DNA of 64,000 nucleotides from assembly GCF_900465315.1 (NCBI RefSeq), contig NZ_UBIX01000012.1. One strand, written 5' to 3'. Position 1 is the stretch's first letter. Each line of letters starts with the position of its first letter. This DNA comes from Asaia bogorensis_B (lineage in GTDB: Bacteria; Pseudomonadota; Alphaproteobacteria; Acetobacterales; Acetobacteraceae). The notes beneath the pieces are model-generated. The model did not search any database. It had not been told where the DNA came from and saw nothing but the letters and a program-made list of their open reading frames with translations. Shown in pieces: positions 1-8,577 of this stretch. The position numbers and the translations under genes were made by a program.

Positions 1-196
1 TGAAAGTAATCGGAATATATTCCGGGTTCAGGCCCGATGCTCGTCAGTGATGAGCAGTGCTGGTCAGATTCTGGGTGTCCAGATACTGGCAGTATTGGGT
101 TCAGATAGCATAAATATCTGAAAAGATCTACTTTAGAGAAGCCGTCTGCCTCTCAAGCGATCCTGCTACGGCATGCGTAGTGATATGATACACGGG

Positions 197-221
197 GCGG
201 CGTGCCCAAAAAGCACGCCGC
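197..221. terminator. Hairpin just past the first TonB receptor
   Basis: A perfect 9-bp inverted repeat (197-205 with 213-221) surrounds a 7-base loop ending in AAAAA. It lies 10 bases past the stop codon of the receptor gene on the minus strand. There is no T-run after the stem, so it is not a textbook intrinsic terminator; it may stabilise the 3' end of the mRNA. Confidence 0.35.
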
Positions 222-230
222 ATGATGGTT

Positions 231-2744
231 TCAGAATTCGCTGGATAGCGTTGCCAGTGCGGCGAAAGGTGAGGCGATCTTGTAAGTCGGCGTCGACCCC
301 GCAATCGTCTTGCCAAAGACACCCGTGGTCGGGTTGGCGTTGGCCTGAGGCGACTGGATCCAGTTCAGATAACGGTTGTCGCTGATATTCTGCAGGTTGA
401 GACGCAGGACCGGGCTTTTGAAGATGCTGACTTTCGGCAGGCGGTAGCCGAGGCCGATATTCATACGGACATAACCCGGGATGCTCTGATCATTCATGAA
501 TGTCGCGTATTGGCGTCCAACATATTTGAGATTGAAGTTCGCAAAGCGGGTGCCATCGTCGTAATCGAGCCCGAACCCGACCTGCCATGCCGGCGCCTGC
601 GGTGCCTTTTTGCCCGCGCTGCGTACGTAATCGGCACCTGTTCCCGAACCGGCAGGCACATTGCTGTCGGTCACGGCATGCAGATATTCAACCGACAGGT
701 AAGGGCGGATGTTATGCATCGGCCGCGTGCCGATTTCCGCATCGAAACCATCCGAATGCATACCGCCCGCATTGATGTTGGTCGAGTAAAACGCGCCTGA
801 GGCGGGGTCCTGAATAGACTGGGTATAGAGGCGGTTCGTGAAGTTGTAATGGAAATAGGTGATCGAGGACGAAATGATGTCATCCTGATAGCGCCAGCCC
901 GCCTCCTCGGAGATCGAGATTTCCGCTTTCTGGTCCGGGTTGGCGAGGGTCGAATACAGGCCTGTCTTTTGATTGAAGCTCCCGGCATCGTAGAGCGCGT
1001 AATTCTGCGGCATGCGGAAATTGGTGGAGACCGAAACAAAGACCTGGTTGTGCCGGTCGATCTTGTACCGGATTGCCGCTGTCGGAAGCGCCTGGTTGTA
1101 GTCTGTCGTGACGTATTTGCTGCGTACATCCGGCAGGTAATTCGTCCCCGAGCGTTTGACGATCGAGTATTTCAGGCCGGCATCAATCGTGAGTTTGCCA
1201 CGCAGCAGCGACAAGCTATCGCCGATGAACGGCGTGTGCACCTGCGTCTGCGTCAGCGTATTACGATACTGAGCCTTGACGCCGTTGCTCAGCACGACAT
1301 TGTTTTCGTCACCCCACTGGCTGAGCGGCGTGCCATCGACGCCGACAAAGCTGTAGGGAGCCGTCTGACGCTGCTTGGCATATTCGAACCAGTAGCCAAT
1401 CATCAGGCGGTTGATGCCAGTGGTCAGGGTGAGTTTGGTGGTGGCACCCGGACGATAGGTTTCGGTAAGCGAGGGATTATAGAGAACCTGCATCCCCTTG
1501 CCGACGCCATTGACCGAGCCAGCCAATGTCTGCTTGCCATAAACGAATTTAGACATATCCGTGTATTGGGCGCCGCCACCATTACCATAGCCGTACCAGA
1601 AATAGGGCGTCTCGGTCAGAACGAGATGATCGTTCAGACGGAAGGTCGAGGGCATGGAGGCGTAGATGTTGGTGAAGGGGTTCGGGCGGGTCTTATAGTA
1701 ATTGGATGAGCCAGCCTTCGCCGGGGTGTAGTAATTGGCCTCATAAACCGTGTTTGGCGGGTCGGACGGGCCGAGGCCGCTGCCACCCACCGGGTTGGTA
1801 AAGCCTGTGCCCCACTTGTCCCAGCTCGCCTTGGTGACGTTGGGATAGGCATTGTTCTGGATGTTATTGCCCACCACAGCGAGGGAGACCCGGTTTCCAT
1901 CGCCCCAGTCATTCACGATCTTCATCTCACCATGCTTCTTGTTGTCCCAGCCAGGGCCACGCCAATGATCCTGACGCCCCTGAGAGTAGGAGAAATAGGA
2001 GCGCAGATTGGTGTTGCCGATCTTTCCGGTATCAAAACGCAGGAAGCCGCGTGTGGCATTGAACGAGCCATAGGTCACATCGACCATGCCACCCATCTTG
2101 TTCTTCGGGTCGATCATGTACATGTCGACCACGCCGCCCGAGGCACTGATATGAGGGCTGTCGAGGTCGGCAGAGCCCTGCGCAAGGCGCACGGTTTTCA
2201 GATTTTCCGCATCGACAATTTCCTGCGGATAGACAGCAAAATTGCCGATATCGTTGATAGGGAACCCTTCGAGGGTGAAGCCCATCTGCGATTCCGTCAG
2301 GCCTCGTACGGAGAGGTTGCCGCCCGTCATGCCCAACGGGTCGGTGTCTGACACATTGGCGCCCGGCAGCAGGGCGATAAGCTGCATCGGGTTCAACGCG
2401 GGATTTTGTTTGGCAATGAAGTCGCGCGTTACGGCCGAGACCGATTTCGGGCTGTCAGAAGGCGTCATCAGGCCGCCGCCAAAGGCACGACGGGTAACAC
2501 CGTCCCCATAATTATGCCCGGTTACTTCAATGCGCTCGTCGGTTGGCGAGGTTGCGCCAAGCATGGAAGGGGCGGAGGAATCGCTGGTGGCAGATCGTCC
2601 ACTGGGGCGGCTGCTCTGAGCGGCAGCCTTTCCTTGCGCGGTGTCCGAGTTGAGATGGGTGTCCGCCGATTTGGCGTTGGCAGCAGATATAGTCAGCGCT
2701 GCGAGCGCGGTTGTGCCGAACAAGAGGGCCGTGCGTGAAAACAT
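231..2744 (-). CDS. TonB-dependent outer-membrane receptor
   Basis: The 837-residue protein is a TonB-dependent receptor for active uptake across the outer membrane. It has a signal peptide ending near AANAKSA. A plug domain follows (about residues 75-210, with the motif DPLGMTGGNLSVRGL). The rest is a long beta-barrel that ends in phenylalanine (LSSEF), as expected for a BAM-assembled barrel. The start is the ATG at 2744. It is clearly paralogous to the receptor at 26259-28682: both share TRDFIA(K/R)Q, a DPLGM plug motif and the same C-terminal pattern. No siderophore, cobalamin or TonB/ExbB genes are adjacent and I see no clear Fur box, so the substrate is unknown. Family confidence is high; substrate confidence is nil. 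Confidence 0.93.
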   Translation of the reverse strand: MFSRTALLFGTTALAALTISAANAKSADTHLNSDTAQGKAAAQSSRPSGRSATSDSSAPSMLGATSPTDERIEVTGHNYGDGVTRRAFGGGLMTPSDSPKSVSAVTRDFIAKQNPALNPMQLIALLPGANVSDTDPLGMTGGNLSVRGLTESQMGFTLEGFPINDIGNFAVYPQEIVDAENLKTVRLAQGSADLDSPHISASGGVVDMYMIDPKNKMGGMVDVTYGSFNATRGFLRFDTGKIGNTNLRSYFSYSQGRQDHWRGPGWDNKKHGEMKIVNDWGDGNRVSLAVVGNNIQNNAYPNVTKASWDKWGTGFTNPVGGSGLGPSDPPNTVYEANYYTPAKAGSSNYYKTRPNPFTNIYASMPSTFRLNDHLVLTETPYFWYGYGNGGGAQYTDMSKFVYGKQTLAGSVNGVGKGMQVLYNPSLTETYRPGATTKLTLTTGINRLMIGYWFEYAKQRQTAPYSFVGVDGTPLSQWGDENNVVLSNGVKAQYRNTLTQTQVHTPFIGDSLSLLRGKLTIDAGLKYSIVKRSGTNYLPDVRSKYVTTDYNQALPTAAIRYKIDRHNQVFVSVSTNFRMPQNYALYDAGSFNQKTGLYSTLANPDQKAEISISEEAGWRYQDDIISSSITYFHYNFTNRLYTQSIQDPASGAFYSTNINAGGMHSDGFDAEIGTRPMHNIRPYLSVEYLHAVTDSNVPAGSGTGADYVRSAGKKAPQAPAWQVGFGLDYDDGTRFANFNLKYVGRQYATFMNDQSIPGYVRMNIGLGYRLPKVSIFKSPVLRLNLQNISDNRYLNWIQSPQANANPTTGVFGKTIAGSTPTYKIASPFAALATLSSEF

Positions 2745-3194
2745 GATGTCGATCTTCCGTGCCGGGGGGCGGCTTCAGTATCACTATGTAACGTTACGGC
2801 TCGCAGCTGCGCCTCAAAGCACCGGAAAGTGGCGCTGCAGGCGGCATTTGAAAAACCGCAACATCTTGCAGACCCTCGTCTAAAAGAAAATTTATGACAG
2901 TGATGTGAAATGGAACGACAGCGAATCATGATCCTGTCTACTATGTCAGAAAAGCCACAATTGATACGTTTCGACATAATAGGCGCGATAGTGCAGGCTT
3001 CATGATACGGGAACAGCGCGTCGCTACGTTGTCATCTTACGTCCGCGTGACCGTCACGGCGCGAGAGCGTCGTACGGGGTGAGGTACCCTGCGGATTACT
3101 CTTAGGGCGAGGGCGATCAGACCTGCCGCCCGTGCATCGAGCAGCGGGATGATCCATTGCAGGCGTTGACGCTCAAGCGCTCCTGCCTGAAGGA
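2745..3194. other. Intergenic region, no supported gene
   Basis: This 450-bp stretch lies upstream of the TonB receptor and downstream of the Kef-type antiporter. Short open frames exist on the minus strand near 3060-3190, but none has a convincing start, ribosome site or recognisable product. It presumably holds the receptor promoter; I could not identify it. Confidence 0.5.
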
Positions 3195-4940
3195 TCAGGC
3201 CGGGAGCGGTTCGATGCCTTCCTCGGTGCCGGGGTCGGTCAATGGGGGGCGGGCATCGAACGGCAGGTCGTCCATCGTCATGGCCAGCATGGCGAGTGCC
3301 ATCTCACGCTCACCCATGATCACGTGATCAGCGCCGAGCTCCTTCAGATGGTCGACGGCGCTGTCGAAATGAGCACGCGCCACGATCCGTAGCCCGGGGT
3401 TCAGGGACCTAGCCTGAGCAATGATCTGGCCAGCCTCGAAGGGTTCGGGAATAGCCACCATCAACAGTCTTGCCTGTTCAAGGTTCATGGCTTTCACGAC
3501 GCGTGACTCTGCCGCATTGGCGAGCATAAGCTCGACATCGGGCAGTGCCGCGAGGGTATCAGGTACCTTTCCGGTTTCAACCACCAGAACTGGCCAGCCA
3601 TTCTGCACGAGGCCATCGACAACCAGACGCCCCACCCGTCCGCACCCGACGACGACAGCATGCCCAATAAGGGCCGTCGGCGTCGGAGGCGGGAGAAGAA
3701 TACCTCCCTCATCCTTTGCGGGTGTTTCCAGTGTGGGGCTGTGCCGTGTGATCCATGCTTCAATGCGTTGTGTCGCCATAAGGATAAACGGATTACTCAG
3801 GATCGACAGGATCGACGCGCCGAGGATCAGATCCTGCGCCTGACCGTCCAGAACCTTCATCTTCATTCCCAGCGCGGCAAGGATGAAGGAAAATTCGCCG
3901 ATCTGGGCAAGGCCGCTCGCGATGAAGAGCGTGGTATTCCACGGCTGACGCAAAAGGCGAAGAATGGCGATGACAGCGAGAGGTGTGCCGACCAGAATAA
4001 CCAGAAAGGTCAGGATGAGCGGGACAGGTTGCCGTATCAGCACGAGGGGGTTGAACAGCATCCCGACCGAGATGAAGAACAATACGGCGAAGGCGTCTCG
4101 AAGGGGGAGGGTCTCGGCTGCAGCGCGATGGCTGAGTTCGGACTCGCTCAGTACCATGCCGGCAACAAAGGCACCGAGAGCAAACGAAACGTCGAACCAC
4201 TCAGTGGCGATGAAGGCCACCCCCAGTGCCAGGGCAAGCAACGCGAGACGGAACAGTTCACGCGATCCCGTATGGGCCACGTAGTGCAGTATGGCCGGGA
4301 TGACCCGCCGCCCGATCACAAGCATCAGCGCCATGAAGGCCGCGACCTTCCCCAGGGTCAGTGCAATCGCCACAGCAAGACCTGAGAGGCTGATGCTGGA
4401 ATTGCTCCCGCCGCTCATGATCGGCGCGAAAATCGGCAGAAGCACCAGGGCCAGAACGGTCACGAGATCCTGGATGATGAGCCATCCGACCGAGAGCCTG
4501 CCGCGCTCGGTCTCGATAAGGCGTTGTTCCTGAAGGGTTCGCAGCAAGACAACTGTACTAGCGACACTGAGCGCAATACCGAAGATCAGACAGGCACCAG
4601 GCGACATGCCGAGCGCCCAAGCCACGCCGGCACCGATCAGAATGGAAGCAGTGATCTGCAATAACGCGCCAGGGACGGCTATGGCTTTGACCAATATCAG
4701 GTCCTTCAGGGAGAAATGGAGCCCGACGCCGAACATGAGCAGAATAATGCCAATCTCGGAAAGCTCGGCTGCGAGGGGCTGATCAGCGACAAACCCCGGT
4801 GTGAACGGCCCTACGGCGATACCCGCAAGGAGATACCCAACCAGCGGAGATATCCGGATACGCTGTGCGATCGTGCCAAGGATGAATGCAAGCCCAAGAC
4901 CAATGACGAGGATACCAATCAGGGGCGTGTCGTGACTCAT
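3195..4940 (-). CDS. ybaL: Kef/YbaL-type cation:proton antiporter
   Basis: This is a CPA2-family monovalent cation/H+ antiporter of the inner membrane. Roughly the first 390 residues form a dozen hydrophobic segments typical of the Na+/H+ exchanger domain (GYLLAGIAVGP near the N-terminus, ALGAFVAGMVLSES mid-domain). A cytoplasmic RCK/TrkA-N nucleotide-binding domain follows, with the Rossmann motif VVVGCGRVGR. The protein is 581 residues when started at the ATG at 4940. An upstream in-frame ATG at 4970 would add ten hydrophilic residues (MSSCSGSRIT) ahead of the usual start of the family. The YbaL/KefB-like domain order is clear, but the transported ion (K+ or Na+) cannot be read from sequence. 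It appears monocistronic, with no KefF/KefG partner adjacent. Confidence 0.9.
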   Translation of the reverse strand: MSHDTPLIGILVIGLGLAFILGTIAQRIRISPLVGYLLAGIAVGPFTPGFVADQPLAAELSEIGIILLMFGVGLHFSLKDLILVKAIAVPGALLQITASILIGAGVAWALGMSPGACLIFGIALSVASTVVLLRTLQEQRLIETERGRLSVGWLIIQDLVTVLALVLLPIFAPIMSGGSNSSISLSGLAVAIALTLGKVAAFMALMLVIGRRVIPAILHYVAHTGSRELFRLALLALALGVAFIATEWFDVSFALGAFVAGMVLSESELSHRAAAETLPLRDAFAVLFFISVGMLFNPLVLIRQPVPLILTFLVILVGTPLAVIAILRLLRQPWNTTLFIASGLAQIGEFSFILAALGMKMKVLDGQAQDLILGASILSILSNPFILMATQRIEAWITRHSPTLETPAKDEGGILLPPPTPTALIGHAVVVGCGRVGRLVVDGLVQNGWPVLVVETGKVPDTLAALPDVELMLANAAESRVVKAMNLEQARLLMVAIPEPFEAGQIIAQARSLNPGLRIVARAHFDSAVDHLKELGADHVIMGEREMALAMLAMTMDDLPFDARPPLTDPGTEEGIEPLPA

Positions 4941-5291
4941 CGTAATTCGAGATCCTGAACATGAAGACAAGATAAAGATATATAGGCGACACAGAAATAA
5001 TCTGGCCAGTTTCGCAATGTGTCATTCAAGAAATCCGTAGCAGGGCGAGGCCCTCAAGGCGGATAATTCGTGAGGGATAACGATGGAGGTTTCGCTTGTG
5101 CTGAGCCTTACTGTAAGAGCCCTTTCGCCCACGACAATTTTGTTTTGCCGATTATTACGGGTTCGCATAACGGTGTCTGACATGGCGCGGTTGCCATGTC
5201 AGATTATGTCTCACCACAAGTTGTAATCGTCTGTTTCCAAGGGGCGCACCTGACGCTTTTAACTCTGGACCTCTCCCTCAGATGTGGCTGT
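4941..5291. other. Intergenic region with one strong palindrome
   Basis: This gap lies upstream of the antiporter and downstream of the 8-oxoguanine deaminase gene. I see no gene in it. It contains the hairpin at 5176-5203, listed separately, and an AT-rich part near 4960-5000 that may carry the antiporter promoter. Confidence 0.5.
5176..5203. terminator. Strong 11-bp inverted repeat
   Basis: TCTGACATGGC (5176-5186) pairs perfectly with GCCATGTCAGA (5193-5203) around a 6-base loop. It lies about 90 bp past the stop codon of the minus-strand 8-oxoguanine deaminase gene, so it may end that transcript. It lacks a following T-run, so an operator for the antiporter gene is an alternative reading. 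Confidence 0.4.
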
Positions 5292-6656
5292 TCAGTCGAG
5301 CTTTTGCATTCGCCTTGCAGCCCGCTCATGCTCACGGAGGATGATGTCGAGGCCTGACTGGCAAGGCTTTCCATCCTCCACGAGGATCCGGCCATTGACG
5401 ATTGCCGTCCATGCTGTTGCCGGAGCACAGCGTAAAAGCGCCTCAACCGGGTCGCTGAGTGCCCCGGCCCTTGAGAAGGGGGGTAGTTCCCATATCACCA
5501 GATCGGCGCACGCGCCCATGCGAAGATGGCCGATTTCATCTTCACGGCCCAGACATGCCGCGCCGCCACGTGTTGCCATATCCAGCGCATCACGGGCTGT
5601 CATGCTGTGCGGGCCACTGCGGTAGCGCCCCAGAAGCAGTGCCATACGCGCTTCCAGCCAGAGGGATGCGTGATCGGTCGAGGCAGAGCCGTCGCAGCCG
5701 AGCCCCACTTTCATGCCACGGCGTCGCATGTCCATCGCATCCGCCGCACCACCGCCGATCATCATGTTCGAGCAGGGGCATTGTGCCGTGCAGACACCCT
5801 TATGCGCCAGGCGATCGATCTCGTCACCACTGGGATAGATGTAGTGCGCGACCCATGAGCGCTCGCTGGCCCAGCCGGAACGCTCAAAATATTCTGTCGG
5901 GGTGCAGCCATACACGTCCTGACAATATCGGTCCTCGTCGTGGTCCTCCGCCAGATGGGTGTGCAGGCGCACATTAAGGCGCTCTGCCATGAGCGCGCTC
6001 TCCTTCATGATCGTTTCCGACACGCTGAACAGCGAACAGGGCGCCAGTGCCACACGGATCATCGCGCCGGGGGAGGCGTCATGATAGGTGCTGATCAGGC
6101 GTTCGCTGTCAGACAGGATGACATCCTCGCTCTGCACCACGCTATCGGGTGGCAGGCCACCATCTTTCACCGAGCGCGTCATGGAGCCGCGCGTGGCATG
6201 GAAGCGAAAGCCGATATCCCTGGCAGCGCGGATCTGGGCATCGATCAGACGAGGCCGGGGGTGGACGTAATGATGATCCATCGATGTCGTGCAGCCACCA
6301 AGCAGTAATTCCATCATGGCGACATAGGATGAGAGATAGACATTCTCCTCATCAAGCGTGGCCCAGAGCGGGTAGAGGCCCTGCAGCCATTCGAACAGGG
6401 TGCCATTCACGACTGGCGCGTAGGACCGCGTGAGGTTCTGGTACATATGATGATGCGCATTCACCAGCCCTGGTGTGACAATCCGACCTGCCGCTGAGAT
6501 CGTGCGCTGGGCTTCAGGTCTCGGCGTGGTCATGGAGCCAAAACCGCGGACCCGGCCATTTTCGAGATAAATCCAGCCATCCGCTATTTCATGGCCGCGA
6601 TCGAGATAGAGATAGGCATCCGTGATCAGGATGGAGGGTGACAAGGCGGGAGGCAT
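5292..6656 (-). CDS. 8-oxoguanine deaminase (amidohydrolase)
   Basis: A 454-residue amidohydrolase-superfamily enzyme that probably deaminates 8-oxoguanine to urate, acting in the cytoplasm. Metal ligands are visible: the HHH cluster at residues 68-70 (VNAHHHMYQN), a His in THLAEDHDED, and the Asp of GLGCDGSAS. The length and the HHHMYQNLTR motif fit the 8-oxoguanine deaminase / hydroxyatrazine hydrolase group better than classical guanine deaminase. A good ribosome site (AAGGAG) precedes the ATG at 6656. It is the last of three co-directional minus-strand genes, after the CDA-type guanine deaminase and the Rieske-type catalytic protein, which supports purine breakdown as its role. An atrazine-type hydrolase of other specificity is the main alternative. 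Confidence 0.85.
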   Translation of the reverse strand: MPPALSPSILITDAYLYLDRGHEIADGWIYLENGRVRGFGSMTTPRPEAQRTISAAGRIVTPGLVNAHHHMYQNLTRSYAPVVNGTLFEWLQGLYPLWATLDEENVYLSSYVAMMELLLGGCTTSMDHHYVHPRPRLIDAQIRAARDIGFRFHATRGSMTRSVKDGGLPPDSVVQSEDVILSDSERLISTYHDASPGAMIRVALAPCSLFSVSETIMKESALMAERLNVRLHTHLAEDHDEDRYCQDVYGCTPTEYFERSGWASERSWVAHYIYPSGDEIDRLAHKGVCTAQCPCSNMMIGGGAADAMDMRRRGMKVGLGCDGSASTDHASLWLEARMALLLGRYRSGPHSMTARDALDMATRGGAACLGREDEIGHLRMGACADLVIWELPPFSRAGALSDPVEALLRCAPATAWTAIVNGRILVEDGKPCQSGLDIILREHERAARRMQKLD

Positions 6657-6835
6657 GGCAGGCTCCTTCGAGCATGGTGCCGCCAGTATGATGGGGCACC
6701 CGGTTGTGCCGCACTTGGGGCGCCCATCTCACGGGGTGTCTCCGTCAGATAGGCTCCCGTTGGCCCTGTTCCGGATTGGCGGCAATCCGGATCGTCATCT
6801 CGCTTGGAAGAACGGGCGTAGAGATTATGGCGCCG

Positions 6836-7333
6836 TCAGGCGTGGTCCTTCCAGAAGCTGCGCTGCAACTCTGCGGCCTCATCCTCCAGCAATGGCCCCA
6901 GAACCTCCACTGGTGTCTGTCCGGCGGAGAAAACCACCCGGCAGGGCAGATCGAGTGTCGGATTTTCAGGGTGGGCGCCAGTCATGGCCTTGAGATGGGC
7001 CTCGGACTGCCCATACACCACTCGACCGATCCCCGCCCAGTAGATGGCCCCGGCGCACATGGCACAGGGCTCGGCAGAACTGTACAGTGTGTAACCGCGC
7101 AATCTTGTCGCCCCGAACATTCGGCTCGCCCGGCTGGCAAGAAGGCGCTCGGCATGAGCTGTCATGTCCTGTCCCTCGGTGCTGTAGCCATTGCCCTGTT
7201 CCATGACGATCTCGCCGGTTTCATCTACCAGCAGGGCACCAAAGGGATGATCGCCCGCAAGGCGGGACCGGTTGGCGACCTCGAAAGCCTGACGCAGAAA
7301 CGTCAGATCGGTCTCGCTCGGGGGATGGCTCAT
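6836..7333 (-). CDS. guaD: Guanine deaminase, cytidine-deaminase fold
   Basis: A 165-residue zinc deaminase of the CDA/GuaD family. The zinc site is visible as H60-A-E62 (TAHAER) and C90-x-x-C93 (PCAMCAGAIYW). PFGALLVD near residue 30 and the AIYWAGIGRVVYG stretch match nucleobase deaminases of the B. subtilis GuaD type. The expected reaction is guanine to xanthine plus ammonia. It sits 15 bp downstream of the Rieske-type catalytic gene and upstream of the 8-oxoguanine deaminase gene, so the three are probably co-transcribed. TadA-type tRNA adenosine deaminase is less likely given the purine-cluster context. Exact base specificity (guanine, isocytosine, other) is inferred. Confidence 0.82.
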   Translation of the reverse strand: MSHPPSETDLTFLRQAFEVANRSRLAGDHPFGALLVDETGEIVMEQGNGYSTEGQDMTAHAERLLASRASRMFGATRLRGYTLYSSAEPCAMCAGAIYWAGIGRVVYGQSEAHLKAMTGAHPENPTLDLPCRVVFSAGQTPVEVLGPLLEDEAAELQRSFWKDHA

Positions 7334-7348
7334 GGTCTTTTCCTTCGT

Positions 7349-8233
7349 TCAGGCGGCGGCTCTGGCGGCGCCCGCGCCAAATGTGACACCACGGGCCTTG
7401 AGCCAGCGGCGATAGGCCACCGATGATCGGTCTGCCAGGGTAGGAATCTCGCTCGCGGCATCGAGCGGCATGGCAACCGGCCGCTGGCTTTCCAGAATGA
7501 TGCGATCCTGCAAGAAGATCGTCTGCTGGAACTCCATCAGAGCATCAAGATCAGAGTGATCGTCGAGAAGAAACATGACCGGGTGGGCACGACATGTACC
7601 GGCCGTCATGGGCTGGACGAACAGCGCAATCACGTCCTTGCGTTGGTCATCATCGGGGCTGGTCTTGTACAGCAGCGTCGCGAACGGACCGGCAATACGG
7701 TAGATGTAGTCGGTCATGATGCCGCCTTCAGCCGAGAGCGCTGCCTGCGGCTGGAAAAACCGGCAATCCGTCGCCCAGATCTCCTTGCCGTCATCGCGTG
7801 TTTCGACGGTGTAACGCTGTACCTCGGTATGCGGCTCTGCGCCCAGTATGTCGGTATGCACGAAGGGGAAATGTGCCATATCGAGGAAGTTCTCAACCAC
7901 GCGCAGCCCGGAAGCATTGACGGCCACCGACCCGCAGCACACAAGCCGGCGGTCGGGTTCATCGGCCTCATCGATACGGATCATGGCATCACGAAGAGAA
8001 GGATCGGTCGCAAGAGTGGTCCAGACATAGCCATAACGCTCGCAGCAGGGCAGGGCATGGGCACCATGCTCAACCTCGACCGAGCCATCCGCCATGCGTC
8101 GGAAACGAATGACGACACCGAGCAGCATGGTTTGCACCCAGTTGTCAGACAGGGCCTCGATCATCCCGAGCGGATACCACTGGCTGAGTGAGACCGGATC
8201 CACATTTGCTGGTGAGGTCATCCTGACAGCCAT
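7349..8233 (-). CDS. Rieske-type oxygenase catalytic protein lacking the Rieske domain
   Basis: This 294-residue protein aligns by eye with the catalytic part of Rieske non-heme iron oxygenases. The mononuclear-iron motif is present (E114-N115-x-x-D118-x-x-H121-x4-H126, in ENFLDMAHFPFVH), with a likely third ligand at D243 (LQDRIILESQ). The N-terminus keeps the entry strands (YPLG, MLLG) and the exit strand (ERYGYVW). The intervening CxH...CxxH cluster-binding segment of about 60 residues is absent; residues 40-65 simply bridge the gap. The Rieske centre is instead encoded by the divergent gene at 8574-9170. The first gene of a minus-strand operon with two purine deaminases, it probably oxidises a purine-derived ring. 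A second in-frame ATG at 8221 is an alternative start. Confidence 0.85.
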   Translation of the reverse strand: MAVRMTSPANVDPVSLSQWYPLGMIEALSDNWVQTMLLGVVIRFRRMADGSVEVEHGAHALPCCERYGYVWTTLATDPSLRDAMIRIDEADEPDRRLVCCGSVAVNASGLRVVENFLDMAHFPFVHTDILGAEPHTEVQRYTVETRDDGKEIWATDCRFFQPQAALSAEGGIMTDYIYRIAGPFATLLYKTSPDDDQRKDVIALFVQPMTAGTCRAHPVMFLLDDHSDLDALMEFQQTIFLQDRIILESQRPVAMPLDAASEIPTLADRSSVAYRRWLKARGVTFGAGAARAAA

Positions 8234-8255
8234 CCTCGTCGTTGCGATAACGGTT

Positions 8256-8283
8256 ACAATAATATTGGTCCTGCACTTGTCAA
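8256..8283 (-). promoter_or_regulatory. Candidate sigma70 promoter of the minus-strand purine operon
   Basis: Read on the minus strand there is a perfect -35 TTGACA (8278-8283), a 16-bp spacer and TATTGT (8256-8261). The short palindrome TAACGGTTA (8248-8256) lies at the predicted start of transcription and could be an operator. The site is 23 bp upstream of the catalytic-protein start, in the 92-bp gap between the divergent arms. Confidence 0.4.
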
Positions 8284-8325
8284 AAAAAATATTACTGGCA
8301 GGATCAGCTGGTATGCAACGCCGTG

Positions 8326-8577
8326 ATGCGGGAGCGAGGGACTATAGCCACTGCACTTCATCTCACAGGTCATTTCGACACTGAAGCATTCCGGTCTTTC
8401 GCCGAGGGCCGCGCACGCCTTCTGTCACTTGATATGCGCACAGAGCGTCTGGAGGCGACCGATATCGTGTTTGTCGTGAAAGGTGCGCAGCCTCTCGTCG
8501 GGATGTTCGTGATGGCCTGTCTGGTTGGGCCGGTGGGTTGCCTCGTCAATGACTGGACAGAAGGATACCGGCGATGA
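8326..8577 (+). CDS. Small acylphosphatase-like protein of the purine cluster
   Basis: An 83-residue protein starting at the ATG at 8326, with a GTG codon just before it. Its stop overlaps the start of the Rieske gene (ATGA at 8574), so the two are translationally coupled. The pattern (short beta strand, FDTEAFRSFAEGRA helix, strand, then MACLVGPVGCLVNDW) resembles the acylphosphatase fold, in which a GP..C.V strand closes the sheet. The catalytic Arg/Asn pattern of true acylphosphatases is not clear, so enzymatic activity is doubtful. No strong ribosome site precedes it. It is the first gene of the plus-strand purine operon. Function unknown. Confidence 0.55.
   Translation: MRERGTIATALHLTGHFDTEAFRSFAEGRARLLSLDMRTERLEATDIVFVVKGAQPLVGMFVMACLVGPVGCLVNDWTEGYRR

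Noticed and set aside
849..1709. 286-residue plus-strand open frame
   Set aside because: It is antisense to the TonB receptor gene and arises from codon bias on the other strand; no family or ribosome site supports it.
3060..3194. Hydrophobic minus-strand frame downstream of the antiporter
   Set aside because: It is short, lacks a start codon and ribosome site, and has no recognisable similarity.
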